The notes: a model not told the origin generated them from the sequence alone. A stretch of 22,346 nucleotides of DNA from Microbacteriaceae bacterium UBA6152 (GCA_002423075.1 DIUS01000011.1:1-22346); one strand, 5' to 3'. Positions 8,472 through 17,281 are shown, counted from the stretch's first letter. Numbers and translations are program-made.

Positions 8472-8516
8472 GGCTATCGGTTCCTTGTGATCGAAAAGGG
8501 TGACGGTGGCGAGTTC

Positions 8517-8522
8517 ATTATG
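8517..8522 (-). promoter_or_regulatory. Possible internal -10 (CATAAT) before the aminotransferase
   Basis: Minus-strand CATAAT differs from TATAAT at one position and lies about 45 nt upstream of the aminotransferase ATG, just after the GC-rich hairpin at 8533-8574. No clear -35 was found. It could be an internal promoter. Confidence 0.25.
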
Positions 8523-8532
8523 GCAACGGATG

Positions 8533-8574
8533 CCCGTGGCCGGGCCCGCGCACGTGCGCAGACCCGGCCACGGG
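8533..8574 (-). repeat. 12-bp perfect inverted repeat with nested 12-bp palindrome (intercistronic hairpin)
   Basis: CCCGTGGCCGGG (8533-8544) and CCCGGCCACGGG (8563-8574) are exact inverted copies. The 18-nt loop itself contains the perfect palindrome GCGCACGTGCGC (8548-8559). It starts 12 nt after the binding-protein stop and has no U-tract on the transcript strand. It may protect the 3' end of the binding-protein message, allowing higher expression of that gene, or act as a partial terminator before the aminotransferase (inference). Confidence 0.65.
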
Positions 8575-8586
8575 TGAGAAGTACTG

Positions 8587-9732
8587 CTAGTTGCCGCCCT
8601 CGAGCAGCTCGACATCGATCGGCGAGAAGCTGTCGCCAGTGATGTCGAACCCTTCTGCCTCGAGCTCGGCGAGCGCGCGCTCGATGTACTCATTGGTGAA
8701 GGCGGTTGCCGGCGGCTCGGCAGTGATGAGGCTTGCGCCCGTCTCGTTGACGGCGCTCAGCGCAGCGGCGACGGTGTCAGCGAACGCGGTCTCATCGATG
8801 TAGCCGATGCCGTTCGGAGCAGGCCAGATGAGCTTGTTCGTCTCGTTGACCATCCATAACTCGTGGCTCGGGCCCCAGCCGGAACCAGCGTCGATCGTGA
8901 TCTGCGCCGCCTCCTCGGGGTTCTCGGCCGCGAAGACCCAGCCCTTGATGACGGCCTTAAGGAACGCGACCGTCGTCTCTTGATACTCGGTGTCGCTCTC
9001 GAGCCGATCGGTGTCGGCCCAGATGGCGTCTTGCAGCATGGCACCGACGGTTTCTTCATAGCTGATGACGTTGAGGTCGTCTGCCGTGTAGAGCTCGCCC
9101 GTGTCGGGGTTGACCGACTCGAGCACCTGCGCGTACTCGTTGTAGGTCATGGCCTGCGCCGCGTCGATGTCACCCGACAAAAACGCGTTCATGTTGAAGT
9201 CTTGCGTGATGATCTCGACGGTCGTCGAGTCGAGGCCCTCGGCGGCCATTGCCGCGAAGATCTCCCACTCGTTGCCGAAGCCCCACGAGCCGATCTTCTT
9301 GCCCTCGAAGTCGGCGACCGAGTCGATGCCGCTGTCGGCCCACGCGACCTGCAACGTGCCCGAGCGCTGGAAAATCTGCGCGATGTTGGTGACGTTGGCG
9401 CCGACCTCGATCGAGCCGAGCACCTTGGGCACCCAGGCGATCGCGTAGTCGACATCGCCGTTGGCGAGAGCGTCTTGCGGCACGATGTCGCCGCCGCTCG
9501 GAATGATCTCGACCTCAAGACCCGCCTCTTCGAAGAAGCCCTGCTCTTGCGCGGCGAAATAGCCCGCGAACTGGCCCTGCGGCAACCATTGCAACTGCAG
9601 CTTGATGGGCGTGAGCTCATCGGGAGAGTCGGTTCCTGGGTCGTCAGCGGGAGCGGTGCAGGCAGAGAGTGCGAGTGCGGCGGTGAGGCCGATGGCGCTG
9701 ATCGTCGCAAAGCGACGGGTGCGATTCAACAT
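8587..9732 (-). CDS. NMT1/THI5-family ABC transporter substrate-binding lipoprotein
   Basis: The 381-residue product starts at ATG with AAAGGA at 8 nt. It has a lipoprotein signal peptide with lipobox ALSAC (lipidated Cys25), followed by an acidic linker. The mature domain begins IKLQLQWLPQGQFAGYFAAQ, the typical opening of NMT1/THI5-like periplasmic binding proteins that take up pyrimidine-type or riboflavin-type compounds, and continues with GFFEEAGLEVEIIPSGGD and KKIGSWGFGNEWEIFA. It works with the two permeases and the ATPase encoded just upstream in the same operon, separated by 84 nt. Given the catabolic genes, a pyrimidine base, dihydropyrimidine or hydantoin is the likely ligand. A thiamine precursor (hydroxymethylpyrimidine) or riboflavin remains possible, though no thiamine or riboflavin genes are here. 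Confidence 0.92.
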   Translation of the reverse strand: MLNRTRRFATISAIGLTAALALSACTAPADDPGTDSPDELTPIKLQLQWLPQGQFAGYFAAQEQGFFEEAGLEVEIIPSGGDIVPQDALANGDVDYAIAWVPKVLGSIEVGANVTNIAQIFQRSGTLQVAWADSGIDSVADFEGKKIGSWGFGNEWEIFAAMAAEGLDSTTVEIITQDFNMNAFLSGDIDAAQAMTYNEYAQVLESVNPDTGELYTADDLNVISYEETVGAMLQDAIWADTDRLESDTEYQETTVAFLKAVIKGWVFAAENPEEAAQITIDAGSGWGPSHELWMVNETNKLIWPAPNGIGYIDETAFADTVAAALSAVNETGASLITAEPPATAFTNEYIERALAELEAEGFDITGDSFSPIDVELLEGGN

Positions 9733-9816
9733 GTGCTGTGTCCTTTCGGTGTTCTCGGCGGTGCAGGGGTGATGCAGGTCGGCCCCGGTGGTGAGCGGGG
9801 ACGCTCCAGGGCTGCG
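9733..9816 (-). other. Spacer before the substrate-binding protein gene
   Basis: This 84-nt gap is the largest within the transporter block. It contains a weak 5-bp hairpin (CCCCG, 8-nt loop, CGGGG) and the AAAGGA ribosome binding site of the binding-protein gene. No thiamine (TPP) riboswitch pattern was recognised. A weak internal terminator or processing site is possible. Confidence 0.3.
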
Positions 9817-10616
9817 TCATCGTCGACGCGACACCCATCGTTCGAGGGCGAGAGTGATGAGATAAAACGCAAGCCCGAGCGCGATGGCGGCGACGACGTA
9901 GGCCCACGCGCGCGGGTAGGCGCTCGAGGCCGCTGAACTCGAGATGAGGCCACCAAGACCGCCGCGCGGTCCGCCGAAGTACTCGGCGACGAGAGCCGAG
10001 ATCACGGCGAGGGATGAGGCGAGACGGATGCCCGTGAAGGTGTACGGCACCGCCGTGGGCAGCGTGATCGTGCGCATGACCTGCCAGCGAGTCGCCGCGA
10101 AGCTCGTCATAAGCTCACGATGCACCGGCTGCGTCTGGCGCAAGCCGCGAGCGGTCGTGATGAAGACGGGAACGAAGGCGGCGAGCGACGCGATGAGCTG
10201 ACGGCCCGTCTGCGAGTCGGCACCGAACATCGTGTTGAGCACTGGGGCGAGAGCCACGATCGGGATGACCGCGAGGGCTGCGACGATCGGGGCGAGCATG
10301 CCGTCGAACGGTCGACTGGTCGAGGCGACGAGGGCCGCCGCAATGCCGAGCAGCGAGCCCGCCACGAGGCCGACGAGCGCGTTGAGTCCTGTGATGCCGG
10401 CGGCACTCACCATCGACGGCCAGAATTCGACGATCTCGTCGACGATCGCCGCCGGGCTCGGCAGCAGGTAGGCCTCGACCAGGCCGGTGCCAGCCAAGAG
10501 TTGCCAGATGCCGACAACGATGATGCCGAGCACGACCGGGGCGATCGCGCGCTCCGCGCCGTTCGCCGTTCTGCCGAGGGGGCCGCTCGGCGGCCGGGTA
10601 CGCGTGAGAGTGGCCA

Positions 10617-10617
<1 letters not shown>
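9817..10617 (-). CDS. ABC transporter permease (BPD/SsuC-like)
   Basis: The 266-residue membrane protein has a first membrane segment at about residues 27-45 ([20 protein letters not shown]), the family sequence [13 protein letters not shown], several further hydrophobic segments, and the cytoplasmic EAA-like loop near [20 protein letters not shown]. This is the pattern of SsuC/TauC/ThiX-like permeases paired with NMT1/THI5 binding proteins. Its ATG overlaps the ATPase stop by one base (TGATG), so translation is coupled. It is distinct in sequence from the second permease (11420-12343), so the importer is probably a heterodimer. Confidence 0.93.
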
Positions 10618-11419
<802 letters not shown>

Positions 11420-11423
<4 letters not shown>

Positions 11424-12343
11424 GCTGCTCCTTCGGTGCGGCGGTAATCCTTCACGAGTAGTCCCAACAGTGCGACCGATCCCGCGGCGATGAGTCCGAG
11501 CGCGATTGCACCGAAGATCGGTGCCCACGCCTTCGCCGGGTCGCCGCTGGCCTGACCCGCGTACTGGATGACCAATCGGCCGATGCCGCCCTGCAACCCC
11601 GTCGACACCTCGGCGACGACGGCTCCGACGACCGCATTGGCAGCGGCCAGGCGCAACGCGGGCAGCAGGTACGGAACAGCCGCGGGCAGCCGCAGGTGCA
11701 GCATGGTCGGCCACCATCCGGCCGAATAGGTGTGCAGCAGCTCGAGGTGCAGGCGGTCGGGCGACTGCAGCCCTTTCAGGGCGCCGACCGCGACGGGGAA
11801 GAAGGCGAGGTAACTCGCGATCACGGCCACGCTCATCCAGTCCTGCCACTCGAAGGCACCGATCTCGATGCGCGACCCCCAGCTCTTGACGAGCGGTGCG
11901 AAGGCGATGAGCGGCACGGTCTGACTGAGCACGATCCAGGGCAGCAGGGCTGACTCGGCGAGTATCCACCGCTGCATGATGAGGGCGAAGGCCATGCCGA
12001 CGATCACGCCGACCACCCACCCGGCGGCCGCGATGCCGAGCGTCAGACCCGCCGCGAGCACGATCTCGAGCCACAGCACGCGCGCGCCCTCGGCCCGCGT
12101 GACGGGTTCGAAGAGCCGCGCGATCATGTCCCACACGTGCGGCATCGCGAGGTCGCTCGTGCGCGGCAGCACCCGGATGTCTCCGACGACGAGGCCGTCG
12201 ACGGGGCCGAGCCCCTTGTAGAGCTCCCACACCGCGGCGAGCGTCAGGATACCGAGCAGGCCGTAGCAGGCCGCCCGTAGCCGCGCACCCTGACCAGCAT
12301 GCCGCCGCCGAGGCGGGGCCAGCAGGGTGGCGGCGTCGGTCAT
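11420..12343 (-). CDS. ABC transporter permease (second, BPD type)
   Basis: The 307-residue membrane protein has a basic, cytoplasmic N-terminus (PPRRRHAGQGARLRAAC), a first membrane segment YGLLGILTLAAVWELY, and the permease core with further segments around LGIAAAGWVVGVIVGMAFAL and the EAA-like loop HTYSAGWWPTMLHLRLPAAV. It overlaps the LLM gene (ATGA at 12340-12343) and the ATPase gene (ATGA at 11420-11423), so the order LLM-permease-ATPase-permease is tightly coupled. It is longer than the other permease, with an extracytoplasmic insertion (about residues 50-85). Confidence 0.93.
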
Positions 12344-13356
12344 ACCTTGGCCTGCTTGTTGCCGCTGAGCGCCGGGATGACGTGTTCGCCGTAGACGCGC
12401 AGCGTTTCTTCCTTGTTGTCGTGCTGCAGGTAGCCCGCGAACTGGTCGACGCCGAGGTCGCGCAACGCTTCGAGCTTCTCGATGTGGTCTTTCGCGTCGC
12501 CGAGCACGCAGAAGCGGTCGACGATCTCGTCGGGCACGAAGTCGACGTGGTCGTTGCCGGCCTTGCCGTGGGTGTTGTAGTCATAGCCCTGGCGCCCGGC
12601 GATGTAGTCGGTGAGCGCCTTCGGCACGTCGGTGTTCTCGCCGTGCTTCGCGACGATGTCGGCCACGTGGTTGCCGACCATGCCGCCGAACCAGCGGGTC
12701 TGGTTGCGCATGTGGTCCCAGTCGGTGCCGATGTACATCGGGGCCGCGACACAGAATTTGATCGACATGGGGTCGCGCCCGGCGTTGTCGGCCGCTGTGC
12801 GCACGGTCTCGATCATCCACTTCGCGATGTCGAGGTCGGCGAGCTGCAAAATGAAGCCGTCACCCACCTCGCCCGTGAGCTTCAGCGCGAGCGGGCCGTA
12901 GGCGGCCACCCACACCTCGAGCTCGCTGCCGTGGCTCCACGGAAACTGCAGGGTCGACCCGTTGTACTCGACCGCCCGCGAGTTGCCGAGCTCGCGGATG
13001 ACGTGAATCGCCTCGCGCAGCTCGGCGAGCGTCGTCGGCTTGCCGTTCGTCACCCGCACCGCCGAATCGCCCCGACCGATGCCGCAGATCGTGCGGTTGC
13101 CGTACATCTCGTTGAGCGTTGCGAAGACGCTCGCCGTGACGGTCCAGTCGCGCGTCGCCGGATTCGTCACGAAGGGGCCGACCGTGATGCGGGTCGTCTC
13201 GGCCAAGATCTTCGAGTAGATGACGTAGGGCTCTTGCCACAGGATGTGGCTGTCGAAGGTCCAGACGTGGCTGAACCCGTACTGCTCGGCCAGCTTCGCC
13301 AGGTGCACGGTGCGGCTGGCGGGCGGGTTGGTCTGCAGAACTGCACCGAAATCCAT
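12340..13356 (-). CDS. LLM-class (luciferase-like) oxidoreductase, probably F420-dependent; candidate pyrimidine-ring reductase
   Basis: The 338-residue product reads as a single-domain luciferase-like TIM barrel. It opens MDFGAVLQTNPPASRTVHLA, followed by EQYGFSHVWTFDSH, the start region typical of Mer-like (methylene-tetrahydromethanopterin reductase-like) F420 enzymes. It continues with TTRITVGPFVTNPATRDWTV and NRTICGIGRGDSAVR, the glycine-rich phosphate-binding area, and AAYGPLALKLTGEVGDGFIL, a conserved LLM block. F420 rather than FMN is inferred from this Mer-like character and from the adjacent F420 biosynthesis genes; it is not proven by sequence alone. It lies 27 nt after the dihydropyrimidinase gene and overlaps the permease gene by 4 nt. 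The operon otherwise lacks a dihydropyrimidine dehydrogenase, so reduction of uracil/thymine to the dihydro form is the natural hypothesis. A RutA-like monooxygenase role is the main alternative. Confidence 0.85.
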   Translation of the reverse strand: MDFGAVLQTNPPASRTVHLAKLAEQYGFSHVWTFDSHILWQEPYVIYSKILAETTRITVGPFVTNPATRDWTVTASVFATLNEMYGNRTICGIGRGDSAVRVTNGKPTTLAELREAIHVIRELGNSRAVEYNGSTLQFPWSHGSELEVWVAAYGPLALKLTGEVGDGFILQLADLDIAKWMIETVRTAADNAGRDPMSIKFCVAAPMYIGTDWDHMRNQTRWFGGMVGNHVADIVAKHGENTDVPKALTDYIAGRQGYDYNTHGKAGNDHVDFVPDEIVDRFCVLGDAKDHIEKLEALRDLGVDQFAGYLQHDNKEETLRVYGEHVIPALSGNKQAKV

Positions 13357-13383
13357 GGATGCTCGTCTCTTGTCTCTCGGATC

Positions 13384-14847
13384 TCAGACGAGGTACTGGC
13401 TCAGGCCGCGGCGCAGGTACTGACCGTGCCCAGCCCGCCCGTGGAACTGGTCGTTCTGGATCACCACCGAACCTCGGCTCATGACTGTGTCGACCTTCCC
13501 GTCAATCTCGAAACCCTCCCACGCGGCGTGGTCCATGTTCATGTGGTGCTTCTTGCCGGTGGGGTTGCCTGCCTCGTCGACGGGCATGCCGATCGACGTG
13601 TGGCCGTTCGGGTCATAGACGACGATGTCGGCGTCGGCACCAGGGGCGATGACGCCCTTCTTGCCGTAGACACCGAACATGCGCGCGGGCGTGGTGCTCG
13701 TGATCTCTACCCAGCGCTCGAGCGTGATCTGGCCGGTGACAACACCCTGGTACATGAGATCCATGCGGTGCTCGACCGAGCCGATGCCGTTCGGGATCTT
13801 CGAGAAGTCGCCGAGCCCGAGCTCTTTCTGGTCTTTCATGCAGAACGGGCAGTGGTCGGTCGAGACCATCTGGATGTCGTTCGTGCGCAGGCTCTGCCAC
13901 ATGTGGTCTTGATGCCCCTCGGCCTTCGAGCGCAACGGCGTCGAGCACACCCACTTGGCGCCCTCGAAGGCCCCGTACTTCTCGCTCACCGCGCCGAGCT
14001 GCTCCTCCAGCGAGAGGTAGAGGTACTGCGGGCACGTCTCGCCGAACACGTTCTGACCGTTGTCACGGGCGGCGGCGAGCTGCTCGACGGCCTGCTTGGC
14101 GCTCACGTGCACGACGTAGAGCGGGGCGCCCGTGAGGTTGGCGAGCATGATCGCCCGGTGCGTCGCCTCCTCCTCCATCTGCCAAGCGCGTGCGACGCCG
14201 TGGTAGTACGGGTCGGTCTTGCCCTTCGCAACCAGCTGGGCGACGAGCACGTCGATCGCAGGGCCGTTCTCGGCGTGCATCATCGTCATGAGCCCGTGCT
14301 CGGCGGCCACCTGCATCGCGCGGAGGATCTGCGCGTCGTCGGCGTAGAACACCCCCGGGTAGGCCATGAACATCTTGAAGCTCGTGATGCCCTCGTCGAT
14401 GAGCTTCGGCAGCGCCGCGAGCGAGTCGTCGTCGACGCCGCCGATGATCTGGTGGAACCCATAGTCGATGGCGCAGTTGCCCGCAGCCTTCTCGTGCCAC
14501 TCGGCGAGGCCGTCGAACACCTTCGTGCCCGTCGTCTGCATGGCGAAGTCGATGATGCTCGTCGTGCCACCCCACGCGGCTGCCTGGCTGCCGGTTTCGA
14601 AGGTGTCGATCGCGGCGGTGCCTCCGAACGGCATCTCCATGTGAGTGTGCGCGTCGATGCCACCGGGAATCACGTACTTGCCCGTCGCGTCGATGACCGT
14701 GTCGACGGATGCCGACAGATCGTGCCCCAGCAGCGTCGACCCGGGCGCGAGCACGGCGACGATGGTCTCGCCGTCGATCAGCACATCGGCCGCGCCGCGG
14801 CCTGTCGCGCTGACGACGGTTCCGCCAGAAATGAGAGTGATGGTCAT
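13384..14847 (-). CDS. hydA: Dihydropyrimidinase / D-hydantoinase
   Basis: The 487-residue amidohydrolase has all expected metal ligands: HxH in PGGIDAHTHMEMPFGG (His67, His69), the carbamylated lysine in GITSFKMFMAYPG (Lys158), His191 in MMHAENG, His247 in VVHVSAK and the catalytic Asp331 in STDHCPFCM. The Tyr163 that contacts substrate in this family is present, as is the CSTPLR segment and NGIGSVEHRMDL. These favour a dihydropyrimidinase over allantoinase or dihydroorotase. It opens dihydrouracil to N-carbamoyl-beta-alanine and usually also cleaves hydantoins. The start ATG has a perfect AAGGAGG at 7 nt that overlaps the preceding amidase stop codon, 12 nt upstream. Confidence 0.95.
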   Translation of the reverse strand: MTITLISGGTVVSATGRGAADVLIDGETIVAVLAPGSTLLGHDLSASVDTVIDATGKYVIPGGIDAHTHMEMPFGGTAAIDTFETGSQAAAWGGTTSIIDFAMQTTGTKVFDGLAEWHEKAAGNCAIDYGFHQIIGGVDDDSLAALPKLIDEGITSFKMFMAYPGVFYADDAQILRAMQVAAEHGLMTMMHAENGPAIDVLVAQLVAKGKTDPYYHGVARAWQMEEEATHRAIMLANLTGAPLYVVHVSAKQAVEQLAAARDNGQNVFGETCPQYLYLSLEEQLGAVSEKYGAFEGAKWVCSTPLRSKAEGHQDHMWQSLRTNDIQMVSTDHCPFCMKDQKELGLGDFSKIPNGIGSVEHRMDLMYQGVVTGQITLERWVEITSTTPARMFGVYGKKGVIAPGADADIVVYDPNGHTSIGMPVDEAGNPTGKKHHMNMDHAAWEGFEIDGKVDTVMSRGSVVIQNDQFHGRAGHGQYLRRGLSQYLV

Positions 14848-14859
14848 GGCCGGGCCTCC

Positions 14860-15708
14860 TTAGGGCTTTACCGTCGCGGTGTACGATTCGGGGCGGCGGT
14901 CGCGATAAAACTGCCAGCTGTTGCGCACCTCGCGAATGAGATCGAGGTCGATGTCGCGCGTGACGATCTCGGTCTGGTCTTGACTCGCGACGTCGCCCAC
15001 GTAGTTGCCGCGCGGGTCAACGAAGTAGCTAGACCCGTAGAAGGTGACGGCGAGGTCGCCGAACTCGTCGCTCTCCGTTCCGATGCGGTTGTTGGCTGCG
15101 ATGAAGTACTGGTTCGCGGCAGCCGCGGCGGGCTGCTCGAGTTCCCACAGCCGGTTCGAGAGGCCGGGCTTCGTCGCGCTCGGGTTGAAGACGAGCTCGG
15201 CACCGTTGAGGCCCAGTTCGCGCCAGCCTTCAGGAAAGTGCCGGTCGTAGCAGATGTACACGCCGACCTTGCCGACGGCGGTGTCGAACACGGGGTAGCC
15301 AAGGTTGCCGGGGCGGAAGTAGAACTTCTCCCAGAACCGGTCGAGGTTCGGAATGTGGTGCTTGCGGTACTTTCCGAGAATCGTGCCGTCAGCATCCACC
15401 ACCACGGCGGTGTTGTAATACACCCCGGGCATGTCCTCTTCATAGATCGGCAGGACCATGACGAGCTTCAGTTCTCTCGCGAGCTTCGCGAAGCGCTGCA
15501 CGATGGGGCCGTCGGCGGGCTCGGCGTAGTCGTAGTACTTCGCGTCTTCGATGATGCCGAAGTAGGGGCCGTAGAAGAGCTCTTGAAAGCAGATGATCTG
15601 AGCCCCGTCGGCGGCGGCATCGCGCGCGAACTGCTCGTGCTTGTCAAGCATCGACTCTTTGTCGCCCGTCCAGGTGGTCTGGGTGATGGCGGCACGGATC
15701 GTGGTCAT
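14860..15708 (-). CDS. Nitrilase-family N-carbamoyl amidohydrolase (beta-ureidopropionase-like)
   Basis: The 282-residue carbon-nitrogen hydrolase carries the nitrilase catalytic triad: Glu43 in CFQELFYGPYFG, Lys116 in GKYRKHHIP, and Cys153 in YICYDRHFPEGWRELG. The family includes beta-ureidopropionase, N-carbamoyl-D-amino acid amidohydrolase and N-carbamoylputrescine amidase. Co-location directly before dihydropyrimidinase supports hydrolysis of N-carbamoyl-beta-alanine to beta-alanine, CO2 and ammonia. It is the first gene of the catabolic operon, with AGGGG 11 nt before the ATG. N-carbamoylputrescine amidase, the label often given automatically to this type, is less likely because no agmatine gene is nearby. 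Confidence 0.92.
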   Translation of the reverse strand: MTTIRAAITQTTWTGDKESMLDKHEQFARDAAADGAQIICFQELFYGPYFGIIEDAKYYDYAEPADGPIVQRFAKLARELKLVMVLPIYEEDMPGVYYNTAVVVDADGTILGKYRKHHIPNLDRFWEKFYFRPGNLGYPVFDTAVGKVGVYICYDRHFPEGWRELGLNGAELVFNPSATKPGLSNRLWELEQPAAAAANQYFIAANNRIGTESDEFGDLAVTFYGSSYFVDPRGNYVGDVASQDQTEIVTRDIDLDLIREVRNSWQFYRDRRPESYTATVKP

Positions 15709-15798
15709 GCGTGGTGGTTCCCCTCTGCATCATTGGACAAAGGCCAGTGTGCTCTCACGTCGTTTCGAACGCGTTTCGCGCAGTGACGGTTGCATGAC

Positions 15799-15825
15799 AC
15801 GCTAGGCCGCATCTGCGCGGATCAA
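15799..15825 (-). promoter_or_regulatory. Candidate promoter of the pyrimidine-catabolism operon
   Basis: Minus-strand TTGATC (15825-15820), a 15-nt spacer and TAGCGT (15804-15799) resemble a sigma-70-type promoter with a short spacer. It would give a leader of roughly 80-85 nt before the amidase ATG. A direct repeat CGTTTCG (15761-15767 and 15772-15778, 11-bp period) lies downstream within that leader and could be a regulator site. No regulator gene is encoded in the immediate neighbourhood. Confidence 0.35.
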
Positions 15826-15873
15826 CAGGTTCGCGCGCACATGAGCACCGTTCGGTCAGTGATCGCCCGCCGC

Positions 15874-15879
15874 TAGCGT
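15874..15879 (+). promoter_or_regulatory. Putative -10 element (leaderless promoter) of cofD
   Basis: TAGCGT fits TAnnnT and is separated by 7 nt from the cofD ATG (15887); TTCGGT at 15851-15856 is a possible -35 with a 17-nt spacer. There is no Shine-Dalgarno between the element and the ATG, so a leaderless transcript is likely. Confidence 0.55.
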
Positions 15880-15886
15880 TGATCGC

Positions 15887-16915
15887 ATGAAGATCGTGGT
15901 ACTCGCAGGCGGCGTCGGAGGAGCGCGATTCGTGCGCGGACTGCGCGAGGCGGTGCGGCGCGCTGCTGAGGCTCCGCAGACGGGCACGGATGCTGCGCTC
16001 GCGAACGCCGCCATCGACGTCATCGTCAACACGGGCGACGACTGGTGGCTCGCCGGGTTGCGCCTCGCCCCCGATCACGACTCGCTGCTCTACACCTTGA
16101 GCGGTCAGAACGACGAGGTGCGCGGCTGGGGACGCGTCGGTGAGACCGAGCGAGTCTCTGCCGAGTTGCAGGCGCACGGCGTGACGCCCGACTGGTTCAC
16201 TCTCGGTGACCTCGACCTCGGCACGCACATCGCCCGCACCGCGTGGCTACGGTCGGGTTCGACCCCGTCTGAGGTGTCGTCGCGGTTGCAGCAGCGCTGG
16301 GCGCTCGGGGTCACGCTGCACCCGGCGACCGACGACGAGGTCGACACCTACGTCGTCACGACAGCCGGCGAGCGCATGCACTTTCAGGAGTGGTGGACGC
16401 GCCATCACGCGGGCCTACCCGCCGACCGCTTCGAGCAGCAGGGCATCGACAAGGCCCGTCCCGCTCCCGGCGCTCTCGTTGCTCTCGCCGACGCCGATAT
16501 CGTGCTCATCGCGCCGTCGAATCCGGTCGTGTCGATCGGCACAATCCTCGGCATCCCCGGCATGCGCGACGCCGTGCTCGGCGCCGGGTCGTCGGCATCA
16601 GCGGGCCGCGCGCCGATCGTGGGCGTCTCGCCGATCATCGCGGGTGCGGCCGTGCGCGGCATGGCCGATGCGTGCCTCACGGCGGTCGGCGTCGAGACGG
16701 ATGCTGCCGCGGTCGCCCGGCACTACGGCTCCCGGTCATCGGGCGGTCTGCTCGACGCCTGGCTCGTCGGCGTCGAAGACGAGTCGCTCGTCGGAGGGCT
16801 GCGCGCAGACGGATTCGCCGCCGCCGCGGTGCCGCTCTGGATGCGCGACCTCGACACCGCGGCCGTCCTCGCCACAGCAGCCCTCGCCGCGGGGCTCGAG
16901 CAGCCCCGCGCCTGA
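15887..16915 (+). CDS. cofD: 2-phospho-L-lactate transferase (CofD/FbiA family), F420 biosynthesis
   Basis: The 342-residue product begins MKIVVLAGGVGGARFVRGLR, the nucleotide-binding GGVGGA signature of CofD/FbiA. It also has IVNTGDDWWLAGLRLAPDHD, with the metal-binding Asp residues, DLDLGTHIARTAWLRSG, and APSNPVVSIGTILG, all family hallmarks. It joins the activated phospho-lactate or phosphoenolpyruvate moiety to Fo, forming F420-0 or its dehydro form. It is transcribed divergently from the catabolic operon and in the same direction as fbiC, 482 nt downstream. Transcription probably starts at the ATG itself. Its stop codon abuts the broken end of an antisense gene remnant. Confidence 0.95.
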   Translation: MKIVVLAGGVGGARFVRGLREAVRRAAEAPQTGTDAALANAAIDVIVNTGDDWWLAGLRLAPDHDSLLYTLSGQNDEVRGWGRVGETERVSAELQAHGVTPDWFTLGDLDLGTHIARTAWLRSGSTPSEVSSRLQQRWALGVTLHPATDDEVDTYVVTTAGERMHFQEWWTRHHAGLPADRFEQQGIDKARPAPGALVALADADIVLIAPSNPVVSIGTILGIPGMRDAVLGAGSSASAGRAPIVGVSPIIAGAAVRGMADACLTAVGVETDAAAVARHYGSRSSGGLLDAWLVGVEDESLVGGLRADGFAAAAVPLWMRDLDTAAVLATAALAAGLEQPRA

Positions 16916-17129
16916 CGCACGCGAGCGGACCGCCCGCCGCCCACGCTGCGCGCGCATTGGGCGGCAGGTCACTCGCGGCGTACCACCCGATGCGAATGCG
17001 GTCGAGGTTGCCGTGGCGCCAGGCGAACCAGAGATCTGTCTCGCTCCATCCGGCGTGTCTCAACTCGCGTCGCGACGCGATACCGCCGAGTCGACGGATG
17101 ACATGATCGAACCGTGAGAAGCCTGCCAT
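16914..17129 (-). pseudogene. Truncated AbiEi-type antitoxin / DUF559-like gene remnant
   Basis: From an ATG at 17129 the minus strand encodes about 72 recognisable residues: MAGFSRFDHVIRRLGGIASR, then ELRHAGWSETDL, a basic stretch NLDRIRIGWYAASDL, and AAWAAGGPLACV. This is the layout of the N-terminal winged-helix domain of AbiEi-type antitoxin and DUF559 proteins: a 'GGIASRREL' helix, an 'RIRxGWYA' wing and a 'GGxLxCV' end. The similarity stops exactly where the reading frame enters the cofD stop codon; beyond that the frame is open but is only the complement of cofD. The remaining domain is therefore lost. It is probably a dead fragment left by an insertion or deletion near cofD. Confidence 0.7.
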
Positions 17130-17228
17130 GCCGCGAGCGTTCCACTGTCGTCCACCCCGCGTTGCCCACACCGGTGATATGGGGCGCAAGCGTCGCCCCT
17201 TCGCAATGGGGGAGGACACGTAGCCTGT

Positions 17229-17242
17229 GTCACTCGAGTGAC
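17229..17242. repeat. 14-bp perfect palindrome GTCACTCGAGTGAC
   Basis: GTCACTCGAGTGAC reads the same on both strands, centred on CTCGAG. It lies in the patch between the antitoxin remnant and fbiC. It could be a dimeric regulator operator or an insertion scar; there is no second copy in the window that I noticed. Confidence 0.6.
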
Positions 17243-17244
17243 TA

Positions 17245-17268
17245 GCGGCAGCGGCAGCGGCAGCGGCA
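17245..17268. repeat. Hexamer tandem repeat (GCGGCA)x4
   Basis: Four uninterrupted copies of GCGGCA lie directly after the 14-bp palindrome. They are noncoding and may be prone to copy-number slippage. Confidence 0.85.
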
Positions 17269-17281
17269 GTCCACCTCGGCG

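Noticed and set aside
9733..9816. Possible TPP (thiamine) riboswitch before the THI5-like binding protein
   Set aside because: The spacer is only 84 nt and lacks the conserved CTGAGA and ACCTGATC-type core elements.
11424..12752. Long N-terminal extension of the ATPase reading frame
   Set aside because: The extension overlaps the second permease and LLM genes in other frames and is Arg/Pro/Thr-rich; the ATG at 11423 with the ATGA overlap is the natural start.
12382..15786. Very long open frame on the plus strand (over 1100 codons)
   Set aside because: It is antisense to the clearly recognisable LLM, dihydropyrimidinase and amidase genes, gives no recognisable protein, and results from the GC-rich third positions of the real genes.
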